Assembly: GCA_029864465.1 (NCBI GenBank)
Contig: JAOTTJ010000005.1
Coordinates: 1-32,980 of the forward strand
Source of the DNA: Gammaproteobacteria bacterium
GTDB lineage: Bacteria; Pseudomonadota; Gammaproteobacteria; Steroidobacterales; Rariloculaceae
DNA: 32,980 nt
Reading direction: 5' to 3'
Notes under the pieces: generated by a model
Databases searched by the model: none
Seen by the model: only the letters and a program-made list of their open reading frames with translations
What the model was told of the DNA's origin: nothing
Program-made: the position numbers and the translations under genes
Shown: positions 7,242 to 15,544 of the stretch, one piece after another
Position numbering within the stretch: the first letter of the stretch is position 1
Layout: every line of letters starts with the position of its first letter

Positions 7242-7599
7242 CTTCGCGGCAATGCTCGATCGGCTGGTACTTCACTTCCGGTCTTTCGCGAAGGACGTTG
7301 CCGGTTCGCGTACAGGATCCCGTTTCTTTTTCATACCGGCATGTCCTCGCTTTACGGCGGCCATCTCTTGGTCGCGGCCTATGCCACGACCGACAAATGC
7401 TTTAGATCCGTTCGCCTAAGGACTACAGCCCGTTTCTCTTAATAGCCGCTCTGAATACGCAAGAATATTGCCGTGAGAACGCACCAGGTGAGGCTAGGGT
7501 TTCGGCTTGATTATACTGGCGGTGCGGGGAGTCATGGCCCACCAAGCTCTGAGCATGGCGAATGCTCATTTTTCCGTACGGCCCAAGGAGCACATCGGC
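7242..7599. other. Intergenic stretch between convergent genes
   Basis: No gene is supported. The ORFs at 7507 and 7562 overlap the end of the minus-strand gene and have shadow-like composition. The only structure I see is the small hairpin at 7550-7574. It separates the plus-strand DUF6152-type gene from the minus-strand three-gene run. Confidence 0.4.
7550..7574 (+). terminator. Possible small rho-independent terminator
   Basis: TGAGCAT-GGCGA-ATGCTCA forms a 7-bp stem with a 5-base loop, and five T residues follow on the plus strand. It would end plus-strand transcripts from the 6171-7241 gene. The stem is short and partly AT, and it lies about 310 bp after the stop, so confidence is low. 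Confidence 0.3.
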
Positions 7600-8343
7600 T
7601 CAGCAGCCTTTCAGGTACCTCAGCCGGAACATGAGATGGCCATCGCGATCGAGGAGCTCTTCGCGGGTCAGCCGGATCGGCTCTTCGGCGACGAGGGGAG
7701 GCGGGACGCCTTCTTCACACCATAGGTCGGCCGGTTGCTCTGAACGCAGGCTGAGCGCATCGGATTCGGCTTCGACCACGTACATGCCCGAGCCCCGCAG
7801 CTCGACTATGTCGCCGGCCTGTATGTAAATTATCGATGATCGCTGTTGCTCACTGGGCCGATGCACCCATACGGGGGTTTCCCATGGATTGCGGGGCAGC
7901 TGAAACCAGTCACCCTGTCGTTGCGCTAGAGTTTGGTGGAAGAAGGGCCCGTAGCCCCAGTCCTGCAGGTACAGATCGGGAACGAAGCTGATCGTCTCGC
8001 CCGAACCGGATGGATGGAAGTACGCGCTGAGCCCCCTTCCTGGAACGGCCAGGACGATGAGTCCGCCAACCCGGGTCGATGTCTCATCGGGCTCAGAACG
8101 CAAATCGTACACGTCTACTGCCGCCTCCAGCATTCGTGAGTAGCAGGTCGATGTATCCGCGAAGGCCTCGCATAGCTCAGCGATTCGATTCTCATTTTCG
8201 AGCCAACCGAGTCTCGCCGGTGCGTAGATTCCGACCCATGCCAGGAAGCCCGGTTGGGCGGTCACGCCGGGTGCGATTAAGACGCCGAGCAAGAGCCCGA
8301 AAAACCGGCTGTGCCGATACCTGTTTCCTCGAGGGTTACGCAT
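7600..8343 (-). CDS. Secreted SH3-like domain protein, hypothetical
   Basis: The protein has a basic N-terminus and a hydrophobic signal (FFGLLLGVLIAPGVTA) with a likely cleavage before QPGFLAW, so it is exported. In the middle, VDVYDLRSEPDETSTRVGGL opens like a bacterial SH3 domain (a 'variable/Arg-x-x-P' strand). QRQGDWFQLPRNPWETPVWV matches the typical 'gdW-x-x-V...GWV' close of that domain. The C-terminal part has no motif I know. Its ATG overlaps the stop of the ankyrin gene by 8 bases (ATGCGTAA), so it is translated with it. Together with its neighbours it may form an export/protection module, but no function can be assigned. At 247 residues it is complete. Confidence 0.6.
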   Translation of the reverse strand: MRNPRGNRYRHSRFFGLLLGVLIAPGVTAQPGFLAWVGIYAPARLGWLENENRIAELCEAFADTSTCYSRMLEAAVDVYDLRSEPDETSTRVGGLIVLAVPGRGLSAYFHPSGSGETISFVPDLYLQDWGYGPFFHQTLAQRQGDWFQLPRNPWETPVWVHRPSEQQRSSIIYIQAGDIVELRGSGMYVVEAESDALSLRSEQPADLWCEEGVPPPLVAEEPIRLTREELLDRDGHLMFRLRYLKGC

Positions 8344-8869
8344 CTCCGATTTGCTCCATGCGGCAGGCTTTTTCTCTCAGCAAGGCAACGGCTCGTTGGC
8401 GTCCCAGGAGTTCTGCTTCTTCGAGCGGTGTCGCATAGTCGTCTATGCGCGTTCGTGCATGCAGATCCGCGCCATGCGCGATCAGCTGTTCTATCGCTTG
8501 CAGGTCTTCGAGAGCGGCTGCGTAGTGCAGCGGCGTATAGTCGTTGTGCCCGCGCTGCTCGATGTCTGCCCCGAAGGCCACCAGCATATCGAGCATTTCG
8601 TGACGATCCGGCCGATCTTGGCAACTGAGAGTTGCGAGCAGGCACGGAAACCCCGAGTCATCACGGTAATTCGGATCCGCGCCCAGCTCGAGCAGCGCTC
8701 GCACGAACGGCAACGGGCTATGATAAATGGCGTACTCGAGCACGTAGCCGATACCTGCTGTTCCGTGACAATTCGGAAAGTCAGGCCGGTCCCCCAACGA
8801 GGTTTGCAGCGCCTCGAGATCGCCGCGTCGGCAAGCTTCGTGAATTGAAATCGAATCGTTCATTGCCAT
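8336..8869 (-). CDS. Ankyrin-repeat protein
   Basis: About four ankyrin repeats fill the 177 residues: the opening SIHEACRRGDLEALQTSLGD, then PFVRALLELGADPNYRDDSG, EMLDMLVAFGADIEQRGHND, and YTPLHYAAALEDLQAIEQLI followed by HGADLHARTRIDDYATPLEE. There is no signal peptide, so the protein is probably cytoplasmic and works by protein-protein contact. It is the middle gene of a minus-strand run: 25 bp after the zinc-ribbon membrane protein gene, and overlapping the secreted SH3-like gene by 8 bp. In bacteria such small ankyrin proteins are often partners or antidotes of neighbouring proteins, but nothing here shows which. Two in-frame ATGs (8869 and 8863) are possible starts. Confidence 0.8.
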   Translation of the reverse strand: MAMNDSISIHEACRRGDLEALQTSLGDRPDFPNCHGTAGIGYVLEYAIYHSPLPFVRALLELGADPNYRDDSGFPCLLATLSCQDRPDRHEMLDMLVAFGADIEQRGHNDYTPLHYAAALEDLQAIEQLIAHGADLHARTRIDDYATPLEEAELLGRQRAVALLREKACRMEQIGDA

Positions 8870-8894
8870 GCTTTGGAGATTACGGGCTGCGCAC

Positions 8895-9296
8895 TTATTC
8901 TCGCTGCGAGTGGTCTCCGCGTAGCGTCACACCACATTGTCGGCAACCTTTTGGAATTCCGAGCCTACTTTGCCAGCCCAGATTGGCCTGGCATCTCGGA
9001 CACCGAGATGAAAACTGGAGTAAGACGGCAACGATGGCCGCGCCGAACAGAGCGCCAATCAGGTTGTTGGTCGTCCGCTCGGACAACTCGAGGAATTCGA
9101 TTGCGAGAACCGCGCAGACTGCACAGATCCAGAACGCGACAAATAGACCAATCGTCTGGTGGTGGTGCTGACGCAGCTTCTTGAGCTCAGTTTGCGACAA
9201 CAAGGGGATATCCAACTGCTGCGTGTCCCGTAGTCTGACGCATGCGGTCGATACATTCTGTGATCCGGCTACCACAAAGGCGGCCCTTGCCGTCAT
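8895..9296 (-). CDS. Small membrane protein with C-terminal zinc ribbon
   Basis: Two hydrophobic helices (TIGLFVAFWICAVCAVLAIEF and NNLIGALFGAAIVAVLLQFS) are followed by a four-cysteine zinc ribbon, CPRC-x16-CRQC (RCPRCQANLGWQ, then KGCRQCGVTLRG). The ribbon probably faces the cytoplasm. The true start is uncertain: the ATG at 9296 adds about 35 residues of odd sequence before SQTELKKLRQ, where a more typical helical N-terminus begins. No name or function is known to me. It is the first gene of the run that continues with the ankyrin and SH3-like genes, and it lies next to the tRNA-Ser associated duplicated DNA. Confidence 0.55.
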   Translation of the reverse strand: MTARAAFVVAGSQNVSTACVRLRDTQQLDIPLLSQTELKKLRQHHHQTIGLFVAFWICAVCAVLAIEFLELSERTTNNLIGALFGAAIVAVLLQFSSRCPRCQANLGWQSRLGIPKGCRQCGVTLRGDHSQRE

Positions 9297-9456
9297 CGCC
9301 GCGCAAGGGAGAACGTCGATCAGCTGCGAGCAGAGCGCTCTGTCAGTTTTGGCGAGGGCCGCCGATTTGCGTAGAGCCGCGGCCCAGCCGCAATTCGGTC
9401 GGCGATAGCCAGTCGCCCGACAAAACCAAGCAAGGCTCTGATGGTGCAGGATCTAG

Positions 9457-9477
9457 TCTGGCGGAGAGGGTGGGATT
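9457..9477 (-). repeat. Second copy of the tRNA-Ser 3' end (att-like direct repeat)
   Basis: Twenty-one bases here are identical and in the same orientation to 9654-9674, which is the 3' end of tRNA-Ser: part of the T arm, the 3' acceptor strand, discriminator, CCA and 2 bases beyond. Identity stops on both sides. A detached copy of a tRNA 3' end downstream of the gene is the usual trace of site-specific integration or of a lost tandem tRNA gene. Confidence 0.75.
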
Positions 9478-9616
9478 ACTCGCCGCCCTCGAATAACTCG
9501 GGCGGCTCACCCTCGAGGGGCCGCTCGCCGACTGCGTCGGCTCCGCGTTCTCTCGCGTGCGCCTGCGCGCCGCTCGAGTCGAACCCGAGCGGCTTCGTCC
9601 ACACACCCTCGCCACC
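9478..9616. other. Hairpin-rich GC-rich stretch between the tRNA 3'-end copies
   Basis: Within 140 bases there are several near-perfect inverted repeats: GCCGCCC/GGGCGGC (9482-9506), GCCGAC/GTCGGC with a 3-base loop (9527-9541) and CCGCTCG/CGAGCGG around GTCGAAC (9570-9592). The last one, read on the minus strand, has GGTTCGA in the loop, which looks like a tRNA T loop. This may be a decayed tandem tRNA gene or a structured RNA. The ORFs the track reports here (for example 9441-9695) only read through tRNA DNA. Confidence 0.45.
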
Positions 9617-9747
<131 letters not shown>

Positions 9748-9827
9748 GGCTGGGGTGGATTCTAGATGTTTAGGCGGCGCCTGGCACGCTTGGAGCAGCG
9801 ATTCTTCAGCGCGCCGGACCTCCTCGT

Positions 9828-11252
9828 CTAGTTGCGATAGTCCAGTGGCGGGGCGCGGTCGCCAAGTAGGGCTTCGTACACGAAGTCCTCGCCGAGACTC
9901 TCGCGATGTTTGGCGGCCGCGGCCTCGCGCAACTCGCGATTCTCAAACAGCTCCACTGCTGCGAGCGTCAGTGTCTTCGCAGCATTCGTCGCACCCTTGA
10001 AGCCGATCGACATTCCACCCGCTGCTGCGGCCTGCCAGCTGTGCGCCGAGGTGCCCGGTACCCAGGTCGCAATCCGCAAGCCGACGGTCGGCACGGCGAT
10101 CGAGACGTCGCCGACATCAGTCGAACCGTAGCCCTGGGAGATCTCGTAGGGTTGGATCGTTGCCTCTGAGCCGAGCGCGCGCAGCGGGTTCGTGAGCGTT
10201 GCGTAAATCTGCTCGGCAAAGGCCTGTTCCTCCGGCGTGTACTGGACACCGCCGACGGTTCTGAGCTTCACATCCATCATCTCGGCCAGTGGCTCGTTGA
10301 CGAGCACGGGATGGTTGCCGTGGATCGTCTCCCAATCGACTTGCGTCCCAGTTCCCTGGGCGGCGCCACGCGCCGCGTCTTCTAGCCGCGCCCAGATCTC
10401 CTGTACGACGCGTGCCTCGGGATGGCGCACGTAGTAGAAGACCTCGGCGAAGTCGGGCACGACGTTCGGTGCGAGTCCGCCCGCCGTGATCACGTAGTGA
10501 ATGCGGGATTGCTGCGGGATATGCTCGCGCAGGAGATTCGCCATGTGGTTCATCGCCTCGACGCCATCGAGCGCGGAGCGCGCGTTGTGGGGTGCCGATG
10601 ATGCATGTGCGGAGAGCCCGCGAAAGCGGAATTTCGCGGATCGATTGGCCAATGTCGTATCCGCGGACGCCGAGTTTCTATCGGCGGCGTGCCAGTGCAA
10701 GACGATGTCGACGTCGTCGAACAGCCCTTCTCGGACCATATAGACCTTGCCGCTACCGCCTTCCTCGGCTGGCGTGCCGTAGAGCCGGATCGTGCCGGGC
10801 GTGCCGGTGTCCTCGAGCCAATGCCTGACTGCAAGCGCTGCGCCAAGAGAGCCGGCGCCGAAAAGATTGTGGCCACAGGCGTGCGCAGCGAGCTTGTTCG
10901 GTATCGGGCTGCGCGTGGGCAGGGCGTCCTGCGTAATGCCGGGTAGGGCGTCGAACTCCGCGAGGATGCCGATGATGGGGCCTTCGCTCCCATAGCTTGC
11001 GACGAAGGCTGTTGGGATGCCGGCAACGCCAGCCGCGATCTCAAAGCCCTCGGCCGCGAGCGCGGACTGCAGCAACGCGCTGCTGCGCTCCTCCTGGTAG
11101 CCGACTTCGGCAAGGTCCCAGAGAGATCGAGCGACCTCGATGGTCTGCGCGTGGCGGGCCTCGACAAATGCCAGCAGCGCGTCCTCGTCCGCTGCGTGGC
11201 TCGTCAGCGGCAGACAGATCAGGCTCGCGGCAAGCGGCAGGTGGTGTCTCAT
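9828..11252 (-). CDS. Exported M20-family amidohydrolase (AbgB/amidohydrolase type)
   Basis: A 474-residue zinc metallohydrolase of the M20 peptidase/amidohydrolase group. It has a signal peptide (MRHHLPLAASLICLPLTSHA), then AEVGYQEERSS, GILAEFDALPG (first metal site Asp), AACGHNLFGAGSL-type HACGHN metal motif, GTPAEEGGSGK (catalytic and metal Glu), HWHAADRN, GLSAHASSAPHNARSALDGV in the dimerisation lid, and GTSAHSWQ near the end. The FDALPG and CGHN signatures favour the p-aminobenzoyl-glutamate/indole-acetyl-amino-acid hydrolase branch. The substrate is an amide or N-acyl amino acid outside the cytoplasm; its identity is not shown. I use the ATG at 11252: AAGGGGG lies 6 bases upstream, whereas the longer start in the track (11429) adds 59 non-secretory residues. 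It stands alone between tRNA-Ser and the 4.5S RNA gene. Confidence 0.88.
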   Translation of the reverse strand: MRHHLPLAASLICLPLTSHAADEDALLAFVEARHAQTIEVARSLWDLAEVGYQEERSSALLQSALAAEGFEIAAGVAGIPTAFVASYGSEGPIIGILAEFDALPGITQDALPTRSPIPNKLAAHACGHNLFGAGSLGAALAVRHWLEDTGTPGTIRLYGTPAEEGGSGKVYMVREGLFDDVDIVLHWHAADRNSASADTTLANRSAKFRFRGLSAHASSAPHNARSALDGVEAMNHMANLLREHIPQQSRIHYVITAGGLAPNVVPDFAEVFYYVRHPEARVVQEIWARLEDAARGAAQGTGTQVDWETIHGNHPVLVNEPLAEMMDVKLRTVGGVQYTPEEQAFAEQIYATLTNPLRALGSEATIQPYEISQGYGSTDVGDVSIAVPTVGLRIATWVPGTSAHSWQAAAAGGMSIGFKGATNAAKTLTLAAVELFENRELREAAAAKHRESLGEDFVYEALLGDRAPPLDYRN

Positions 11253-11416
11253 CGGCATCCCCCTTCGATTCGATGGTTGATTCGCATTGTAGAACCTATC
11301 TCGAGATCCCGCATGGCCGCGTGGCGTGCGTTGTCGGCGAGTGCTCACGGGCTCCAGTGGGCCTGAGGGCCGCATTCCGGGGCTTTGGAAAGGCCGGTGC
11401 GCAGGTCCTGGCGGGC

Positions 11417-11425
11417 TGGTAAAGT
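11417..11425 (+). promoter_or_regulatory. Extended -10 promoter of the 4.5S RNA gene
   Basis: TGG-TAAAGT fits the extended -10 form (TGnTATAAT) and lies about 6 bases before the start of the SRP RNA. The -35 region is weak, as is common with extended -10 promoters. It is inferred from position and sequence only. Confidence 0.4.
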
Positions 11426-11429
11426 ACAC

Positions 11430-11537
11430 GGGGTCCGCGTCGGTTCCCCCGCGACGACCAGCCGTGAACCCCGTCAGGCCCGGAAGGGAGCAGCGGCAGC
11501 GGCCCGGTCGGGTGCCGGGGTTGGGCTGACGCGGATC
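11430..11537 (+). ncRNA. ffs: 4.5S RNA (bacterial small SRP RNA)
   Basis: The apical core GTCAGGCCCGGAAGGGAGCAG contains the conserved GGAAG tetraloop region and the AGCAG asymmetric loop that bind Ffh. The return strand has GGTGCCGGGGTTGGGCTGAC. The ends pair: GGTCCGCGTC (5') with GACGCGGATC (3'), ten base pairs with one G-U. The length of about 108 nt matches the small gammaproteobacterial SRP RNA without an Alu domain. A run TTAATTTTT follows and probably ends it. It lies directly upstream of dnaX, a known arrangement in related bacteria. The exact ends are estimated from the pairing. Confidence 0.92.
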
Positions 11538-11572
11538 TTAATTTTTGGACACGAGAGAACGCTGCACGCGCG

Positions 11573-13243
11573 ATGAGTTACACCGTTCTGGCAAGGAAAT
11601 GGCGTCCGAAGCGCTTTGCTGAGGTGGTCGGCCAGCAGCATGTCGTGCAAGCGCTCGTGAACTCGCTCGCGGCCGGGCGCCTGCATCATGCTTATCTGTT
11701 CGCGGGCACGCGCGGGGTTGGCAAAACGACGGTCGCGCGCATTCTCGCCAAGGCGCTGAACTGCACCGATGGCGTCGTTGCTGAGCCGTGTGGGACGTGC
11801 GATGCGTGTCTTGCGATCGACGAAGGCCGTTTCGTCGACCTTCTCGAGGTCGATGCGGCCTCGAGAACGCGCGTGGACGATACACGCGAGCTTCTCGACA
11901 ACGTTCAGTATGCTCCGACGCACGGGCGCTACAAGATCTACCTCATCGACGAGGTTCACATGCTGTCGAATCACTCCTTCAATGCGTTGCTGAAGACGCT
12001 CGAGGAGCCGCCACCGCATGTCATGTTTTTACTCGCTACGACCGATCCGCAGAAACTGCCCGTAACGGTGCTGTCACGCTGCCTGCAGTTCAATCTGAAG
12101 CGGCTAACCCCTGCGCAGATTCAGGAGCAGCTACAGAAGATCTGCGCCGCAGAGGAGATCGAGGCGGAGCCTGATGGGCTGAAGGCGCTCGCCAAGGGTG
12201 CCGAGGGCAGTATGCGAGATGCGTTGAGCCTGCTCGATCAAGCGATCGCATTTGGCGGCGGGCACGTGCAGCGTGAAGCCGTCGAGGCGATGCTCGGCAC
12301 GATCGACCGCTTCCATCTCATTAATCTGCTCGAAGGTCTCGCAGCTGGTGACGGATCGGCGCTCATGAAAGAGGTCGCGGAGCTCGATGAGCAGGCACCG
12401 AACTATTCCTTCGTGCTCGACGGGCTCATGGGCGCGTTGCAACGGCTCGCCGTCATCCAGCTCGTCGGGCCCGAGTCCGCGACGGACGACGATGCGGCAT
12501 TGCTGCAGTTAACCGAGAAGATGTCGCCCGAGGATGTGCAGCTCTATTACCAGATCGCATTGCAGGGACGGCGTGACTTGGCCGCCTGCGCCGACTGGCG
12601 CTCGGCGTTCGAGATGACGCTGTTGCGCATGCTCGCGTTTCGCCCGGCGGCTGCGGATGAGCCTGGCCGTGCAGCTGCTGCGCCGACGTTAAAGCCAAAG
12701 GCGAAGCCGAAGCCCAAGCCCAAGCCGAGGGCGGAATCGGAGCCTGCCGGTGGGCCGCAGCGCCCGCGACGCAGCGCCGTTCGTGATGAAGGCACGGTGA
12801 CACCACCGCCGCAGGCCGAACCCGGTCTGGCGTCACCGGCGACGCCAGATGCGACTGCGTGGGCTGCGCTGCTCGGCGAGGCCGACGTGCGCGGCGCGGC
12901 GCGCCAGCTCGCCGAGAGCTGCGCTATTCGCGAGCGGACCGACACTCGCATCGATCTCGTAGTTTCCAAGGACAGGTCACACCTGAATACCGACCAGATT
13001 CGCGGGCGCCTCGAGGCCGCGCTCGGCGAGCATTTGGGCAGATCGCTGAAGTTGACCGTCACCCCCGGCACGCCCCCGGCGCCGACACCGGCCGATCAAC
13101 GCAAGGCGAACGAGACGCAGCGCATGCGCAAGGCACGCGAGGCTATCGAGCGGGATCCCGCCGTCATAGGATTTCAAGACACCTTCGACGCTGTCGTCGA
13201 AGCCGATACCATCGAGCCAATTGAAGCAGCCAAGGGAACGTAG
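11573..13243 (+). CDS. dnaX: DNA polymerase III subunit gamma/tau
   Basis: The clamp-loader ATPase of the replicative polymerase. The N-terminus is the classic [20 protein letters not shown]; the P-loop is GTRGVGKTT; the four-Cys zinc module is C-x8-C-x2-C-x2-C ([20 protein letters not shown]); Walker B is [11 protein letters not shown]; sensor 1 and the SRC motif are [20 protein letters not shown]. Domain III runs to about residue 360, then a Lys-Pro rich linker ([16 protein letters not shown]) leads to the tau-specific C-terminus that contacts DnaB and the alpha subunit. The 556 residues are a little shorter than in E. coli. I see no A-AAA-AAG slippery run in the linker, so a gamma form made by that frameshift is unlikely here. 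ybaB starts 6 bp after the stop. Confidence 0.97.
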   Translation: MSYTVLARKWRPKRFAEVVGQQHVVQALVNSLAAGRLHHAYLFAGTRGVGKTTVARILAKALNCTDGVVAEPCGTCDACLAIDEGRFVDLLEVDAASRTRVDDTRELLDNVQYAPTHGRYKIYLIDEVHMLSNHSFNALLKTLEEPPPHVMFLLATTDPQKLPVTVLSRCLQFNLKRLTPAQIQEQLQKICAAEEIEAEPDGLKALAKGAEGSMRDALSLLDQAIAFGGGHVQREAVEAMLGTIDRFHLINLLEGLAAGDGSALMKEVAELDEQAPNYSFVLDGLMGALQRLAVIQLVGPESATDDDAALLQLTEKMSPEDVQLYYQIALQGRRDLAACADWRSAFEMTLLRMLAFRPAAADEPGRAAAAPTLKPKAKPKPKPKPRAESEPAGGPQRPRRSAVRDEGTVTPPPQAEPGLASPATPDATAWAALLGEADVRGAARQLAESCAIRERTDTRIDLVVSKDRSHLNTDQIRGRLEAALGEHLGRSLKLTVTPGTPPAPTPADQRKANETQRMRKAREAIERDPAVIGFQDTFDAVVEADTIEPIEAAKGT

Positions 13244-13248
13244 CGCCG

Positions 13249-13569
13249 ATGAAGGGACTAGGACAACTGATGAAGCAGGCCCAGGAAATGCAGGCCAATA
13301 TGCAGAGGGCTCAAGAGGAGCTCGCTGCCATGGAGGTGTCTGGCGCGGCGGGCGGCGGCATGGTCGAGGTCAGCATGACGTGCAAGCACGAGGTGCGCCG
13401 TGTGGCGATCGAGGATGAGCTCCTGAGCGGCGACAAGGAGATGCTCGAAGATCTCATTGCAGCGGCGTTCAACGATGCCGCGGCCAAAGCCGAGCGTGCC
13501 ACGCAAGAGAAGCTGGGCGGTCTCGCCGGCGGGCTCGGGCTACCTCCAGGCATGAAGTTGCCGTTTTGA
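13249..13569 (+). CDS. ybaB: YbaB/EbfC nucleoid-associated protein
   Basis: A 106-residue YbaB/EbfC family protein: [20 protein letters not shown] is the N-terminal helix of the dimer, [20 protein letters not shown] the central strand region, and a Gly-rich tail [17 protein letters not shown] closes it. The family forms tweezer-like dimers that bind DNA. The order dnaX-ybaB-recR is the standard one in gammaproteobacteria, and the 6-bp gap to dnaX points to a single transcript. AAGGGA inside the dnaX end is the likely ribosome site. Length matches E. coli YbaB (109 aa). Confidence 0.95.
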   Translation: MKGLGQLMKQAQEMQANMQRAQEELAAMEVSGAAGGGMVEVSMTCKHEVRRVAIEDELLSGDKEMLEDLIAAAFNDAAAKAERATQEKLGGLAGGLGLPPGMKLPF

Positions 13570-13592
13570 GAATCGGCAGAGGTTGAACGCCC

Positions 13593-14222
13593 GTGAGTCA
13601 GGGTTATTCGCCACTGCTCAAGCAGCTGATCAACGCGCTGCAGTGCCTGCCCGGTGTCGGCACGAAGTCCGCACAGCGCATGGCATTTCACCTGTTGCAC
13701 AAGGATCGCGAGGGGGCAACGCATCTGGCGAAGTCGCTGGAGCTGGCGAGTCGGCTCGTCAAGCACTGTGAGCGTTGCCGCATGCTGACGGAGGAGGCGA
13801 TCTGCGGCTTCTGTGCGAGTGATCGTCGCGACAGTTCCCAGCTCTGCATCGTTGAAATGCCCGCGGACGTCATCGCGATCGAGCAATCCGCGGCCTACAG
13901 TGGTCGTTACTTCGTGCTCATGGGGCATATGTCGCCGCTCGACGGGATCGGACCGAGTGAGCTCGGTATCGACCTGTTGGAGCGCCGCCTCGAGCAGGAG
14001 GACATCGCCGAGGTCGTGCTCGCAACGAGCGTGACGGTCGAAGGGGATGCGACCGCCCATCTCATCGCCAATCTGGCCGCGCGCCACGGCATCAAAGCCA
14101 GCCGAATCGCTTATGGTGTGCCGATGGGTGGCGAGCTCGAATTCATCGACAGCGGCACGCTGTCGAGAGCGCTCTCGGGACGCCGCGAGATTGAAGCTGC
14201 ATCAACGGAAGATCTGTCATGA
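13593..14222 (+). CDS. recR: Recombination mediator RecR
   Basis: RecR works with RecF/RecO to load RecA on gapped single-stranded DNA. Visible features: the helix-hairpin-helix [18 protein letters not shown], the C4 zinc finger [20 protein letters not shown], the Toprim domain beginning [20 protein letters not shown] with [10 protein letters not shown]-type loop ([15 protein letters not shown]), and the C-terminal Walker-like [10 protein letters not shown]-type sequence ([20 protein letters not shown]). The start is GTG with AGAGG about 10 bases upstream. Its stop overlaps the ATG of the HIT gene (ATGA), so the two are coupled. Length 209 is close to the usual 200. Confidence 0.97.
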   Translation: MSQGYSPLLKQLINALQCLPGVGTKSAQRMAFHLLHKDREGATHLAKSLELASRLVKHCERCRMLTEEAICGFCASDRRDSSQLCIVEMPADVIAIEQSAAYSGRYFVLMGHMSPLDGIGPSELGIDLLERRLEQEDIAEVVLATSVTVEGDATAHLIANLAARHGIKASRIAYGVPMGGELEFIDSGTLSRALSGRREIEAASTEDLS

Positions 14223-14572
14223 GCCGCCAGGCCGACCCGGACTGCCTGTTCTGCAAGATCGTGGCTGGTGAGCTGCCCGCTGAACGCCTCTACGAGGACG
14301 ATGACCTGCTTGCGTTCAAAGACATCAGTCCGCAGGCGCCGTTTCATGCATTGATTATCCCCAGGCGCCATCTGGCCACGCTGAATGAGCTCGAGACCGG
14401 GGACGCAGAGCTTGCCGGGCGGCTCTTCCTGACGGCCAAATCGCTCGCCGAGGAATATGAGCTCCCTGGCTATCGCGTCGTCGTCAATACGAATGCCGAA
14501 GGGGGGCAGGTTGTCTATCACGTGCATATGCACGTGCTCGGCGGCCGGCAGATGAAGGGCGGTCTAGGCTAA
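14219..14572 (+). CDS. hinT: HIT-family purine nucleoside phosphoramidase (HinT-like)
   Basis: The protein opens with [20 protein letters not shown] and ends with the histidine triad [10 protein letters not shown], the catalytic site of the HinT branch; [20 protein letters not shown] lies between. It hydrolyses AMP-NH2-type phosphoramidates and adenylated lysine or tRNA-synthetase intermediates in the cytoplasm. The ATG overlaps the recR stop by four bases. It is the last gene of the dnaX operon: rsgA ends only 10 bp away on the opposite strand. Length 117 is typical. Confidence 0.93.
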   Translation: MSRQADPDCLFCKIVAGELPAERLYEDDDLLAFKDISPQAPFHALIIPRRHLATLNELETGDAELAGRLFLTAKSLAEEYELPGYRVVVNTNAEGGQVVYHVHMHVLGGRQMKGGLG

Positions 14573-14582
14573 CGACACTGGG

Positions 14583-15473
14583 CTAGCGACGACCCGCCTG
14601 CAAAGAAGCGGTCAGTTCGTAGAGTCGCTCGTAGCTTGCGTAGCGTTGTGCAGCAATTTCTCCGCTGACCACAGCAGACTTGATTGCACAGTCGGGCTCG
14701 GCGAGATGGCGGCAGTTTTGGAACCGGCACAGCGGAATTTTATCGCCGAATTCGCGAAAACCATTCGCGACGACGCGCGGATCCTCGATATACGGTGCGT
14801 AGTCGCGCACGCCCGGCGAGTCGATGAGTTCGCCGCCTTCGGGCAACGCAAACAACACGGCCGTCGACGTCGTGTGGCGGCCCAGGCCGCTTTTCTCTGA
14901 CAGCGCGCCTACCGCCTGGCGCGCGTCGCCGAGCACTGCATTGAGCAGCGAGGATTTGCCGACACCCGATTGGCCAATCATCGCGCTGCGTTTACCCCTC
15001 AGCGCGGCAGTGAGCTCAGCGAGGCCGTCGCCGCGAGCCGCGCTCGTGCGGATCGTGACGTAGCCGAGGTTTGCGTAGGCGTCGAGCTCATCGGGCAAGG
15101 CTGCAGTGAGGTCCAGCTTGTTGAATGCGATGACGGCGCCGTAGCCTTGCAGCTCGGCAGCGGCGAGGTAACGGTCCAGCAAGAACCAATCGGGCGGCGG
15201 ATCCGGTGCGAGCACCACGACGAGCTGGGAGAGGTTCGCCGCGACGATCTCGGGCCGGCCGCGGTTGTCGATGCGCGTAAGTTCGTTGTCACGGGGCGAA
15301 ATCTTCGTCAACGTGCCTGTTCCGTCCGCCTCGGGCTGCCACGATACCGAGTCCCCGACGACGGGCTTGAGTGCACGGCGCTGAATCTGACAGCTGACGC
15401 GGCTGGCATCGGCGCCTTCCACGAGACAGTGGCGCCGGTAGCGCGCGACGACCGTTCCAGTGATGCTCGTCAC
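14583..15473 (-). CDS. rsgA: Ribosome small subunit biogenesis GTPase RsgA (YjeQ)
   Basis: A circularly permuted GTPase that checks late 30S assembly. The N-terminal OB-fold begins TGTVVARYRRHCLVEGADAS. Then the GTPase motifs appear in permuted order: G4 (AFNKLDL) first, then G1 (GQSGVGKSSLLNAVLG), then G3 (LIDSPGVRDYA). The C-terminal zinc domain is CRFQNCRHLAEPDCAIKSAV (C-x5-C-x-H-x5-C). The start is GTG at 15473; a TAG lies in frame 5 codons upstream, so no longer protein is possible. At 296 residues it lacks the long N-terminal tail of E. coli RsgA. It is divergent from orn, the usual gammaproteobacterial arrangement. Confidence 0.96.
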   Translation of the reverse strand: MTSITGTVVARYRRHCLVEGADASRVSCQIQRRALKPVVGDSVSWQPEADGTGTLTKISPRDNELTRIDNRGRPEIVAANLSQLVVVLAPDPPPDWFLLDRYLAAAELQGYGAVIAFNKLDLTAALPDELDAYANLGYVTIRTSAARGDGLAELTAALRGKRSAMIGQSGVGKSSLLNAVLGDARQAVGALSEKSGLGRHTTSTAVLFALPEGGELIDSPGVRDYAPYIEDPRVVANGFREFGDKIPLCRFQNCRHLAEPDCAIKSAVVSGEIAAQRYASYERLYELTASLQAGRR

Positions 15474-15520
15474 AGCATGCGTCTTCTATGCAGGTTTGCT
15501 CTATAAATCATTGATCGGGC

Positions 15521-15529
15521 TGCTACAAT
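15521..15529 (+). promoter_or_regulatory. Extended -10 promoter of orn
   Basis: TGC-TACAAT is a good extended -10 element (TGnTATAAT). It lies 15 bases before the orn ATG, giving a very short leader; GAGGAG precedes the start codon. No strong -35 is seen. Inferred only from sequence. Confidence 0.45.
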
Positions 15530-15544
15530 CGGCCTGAGGAGCCG

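Noticed and set aside
13311-14087. 258-aa minus-strand ORF over ybaB/recR
   Set aside because: Antisense of two well-supported genes; no recognised domain.
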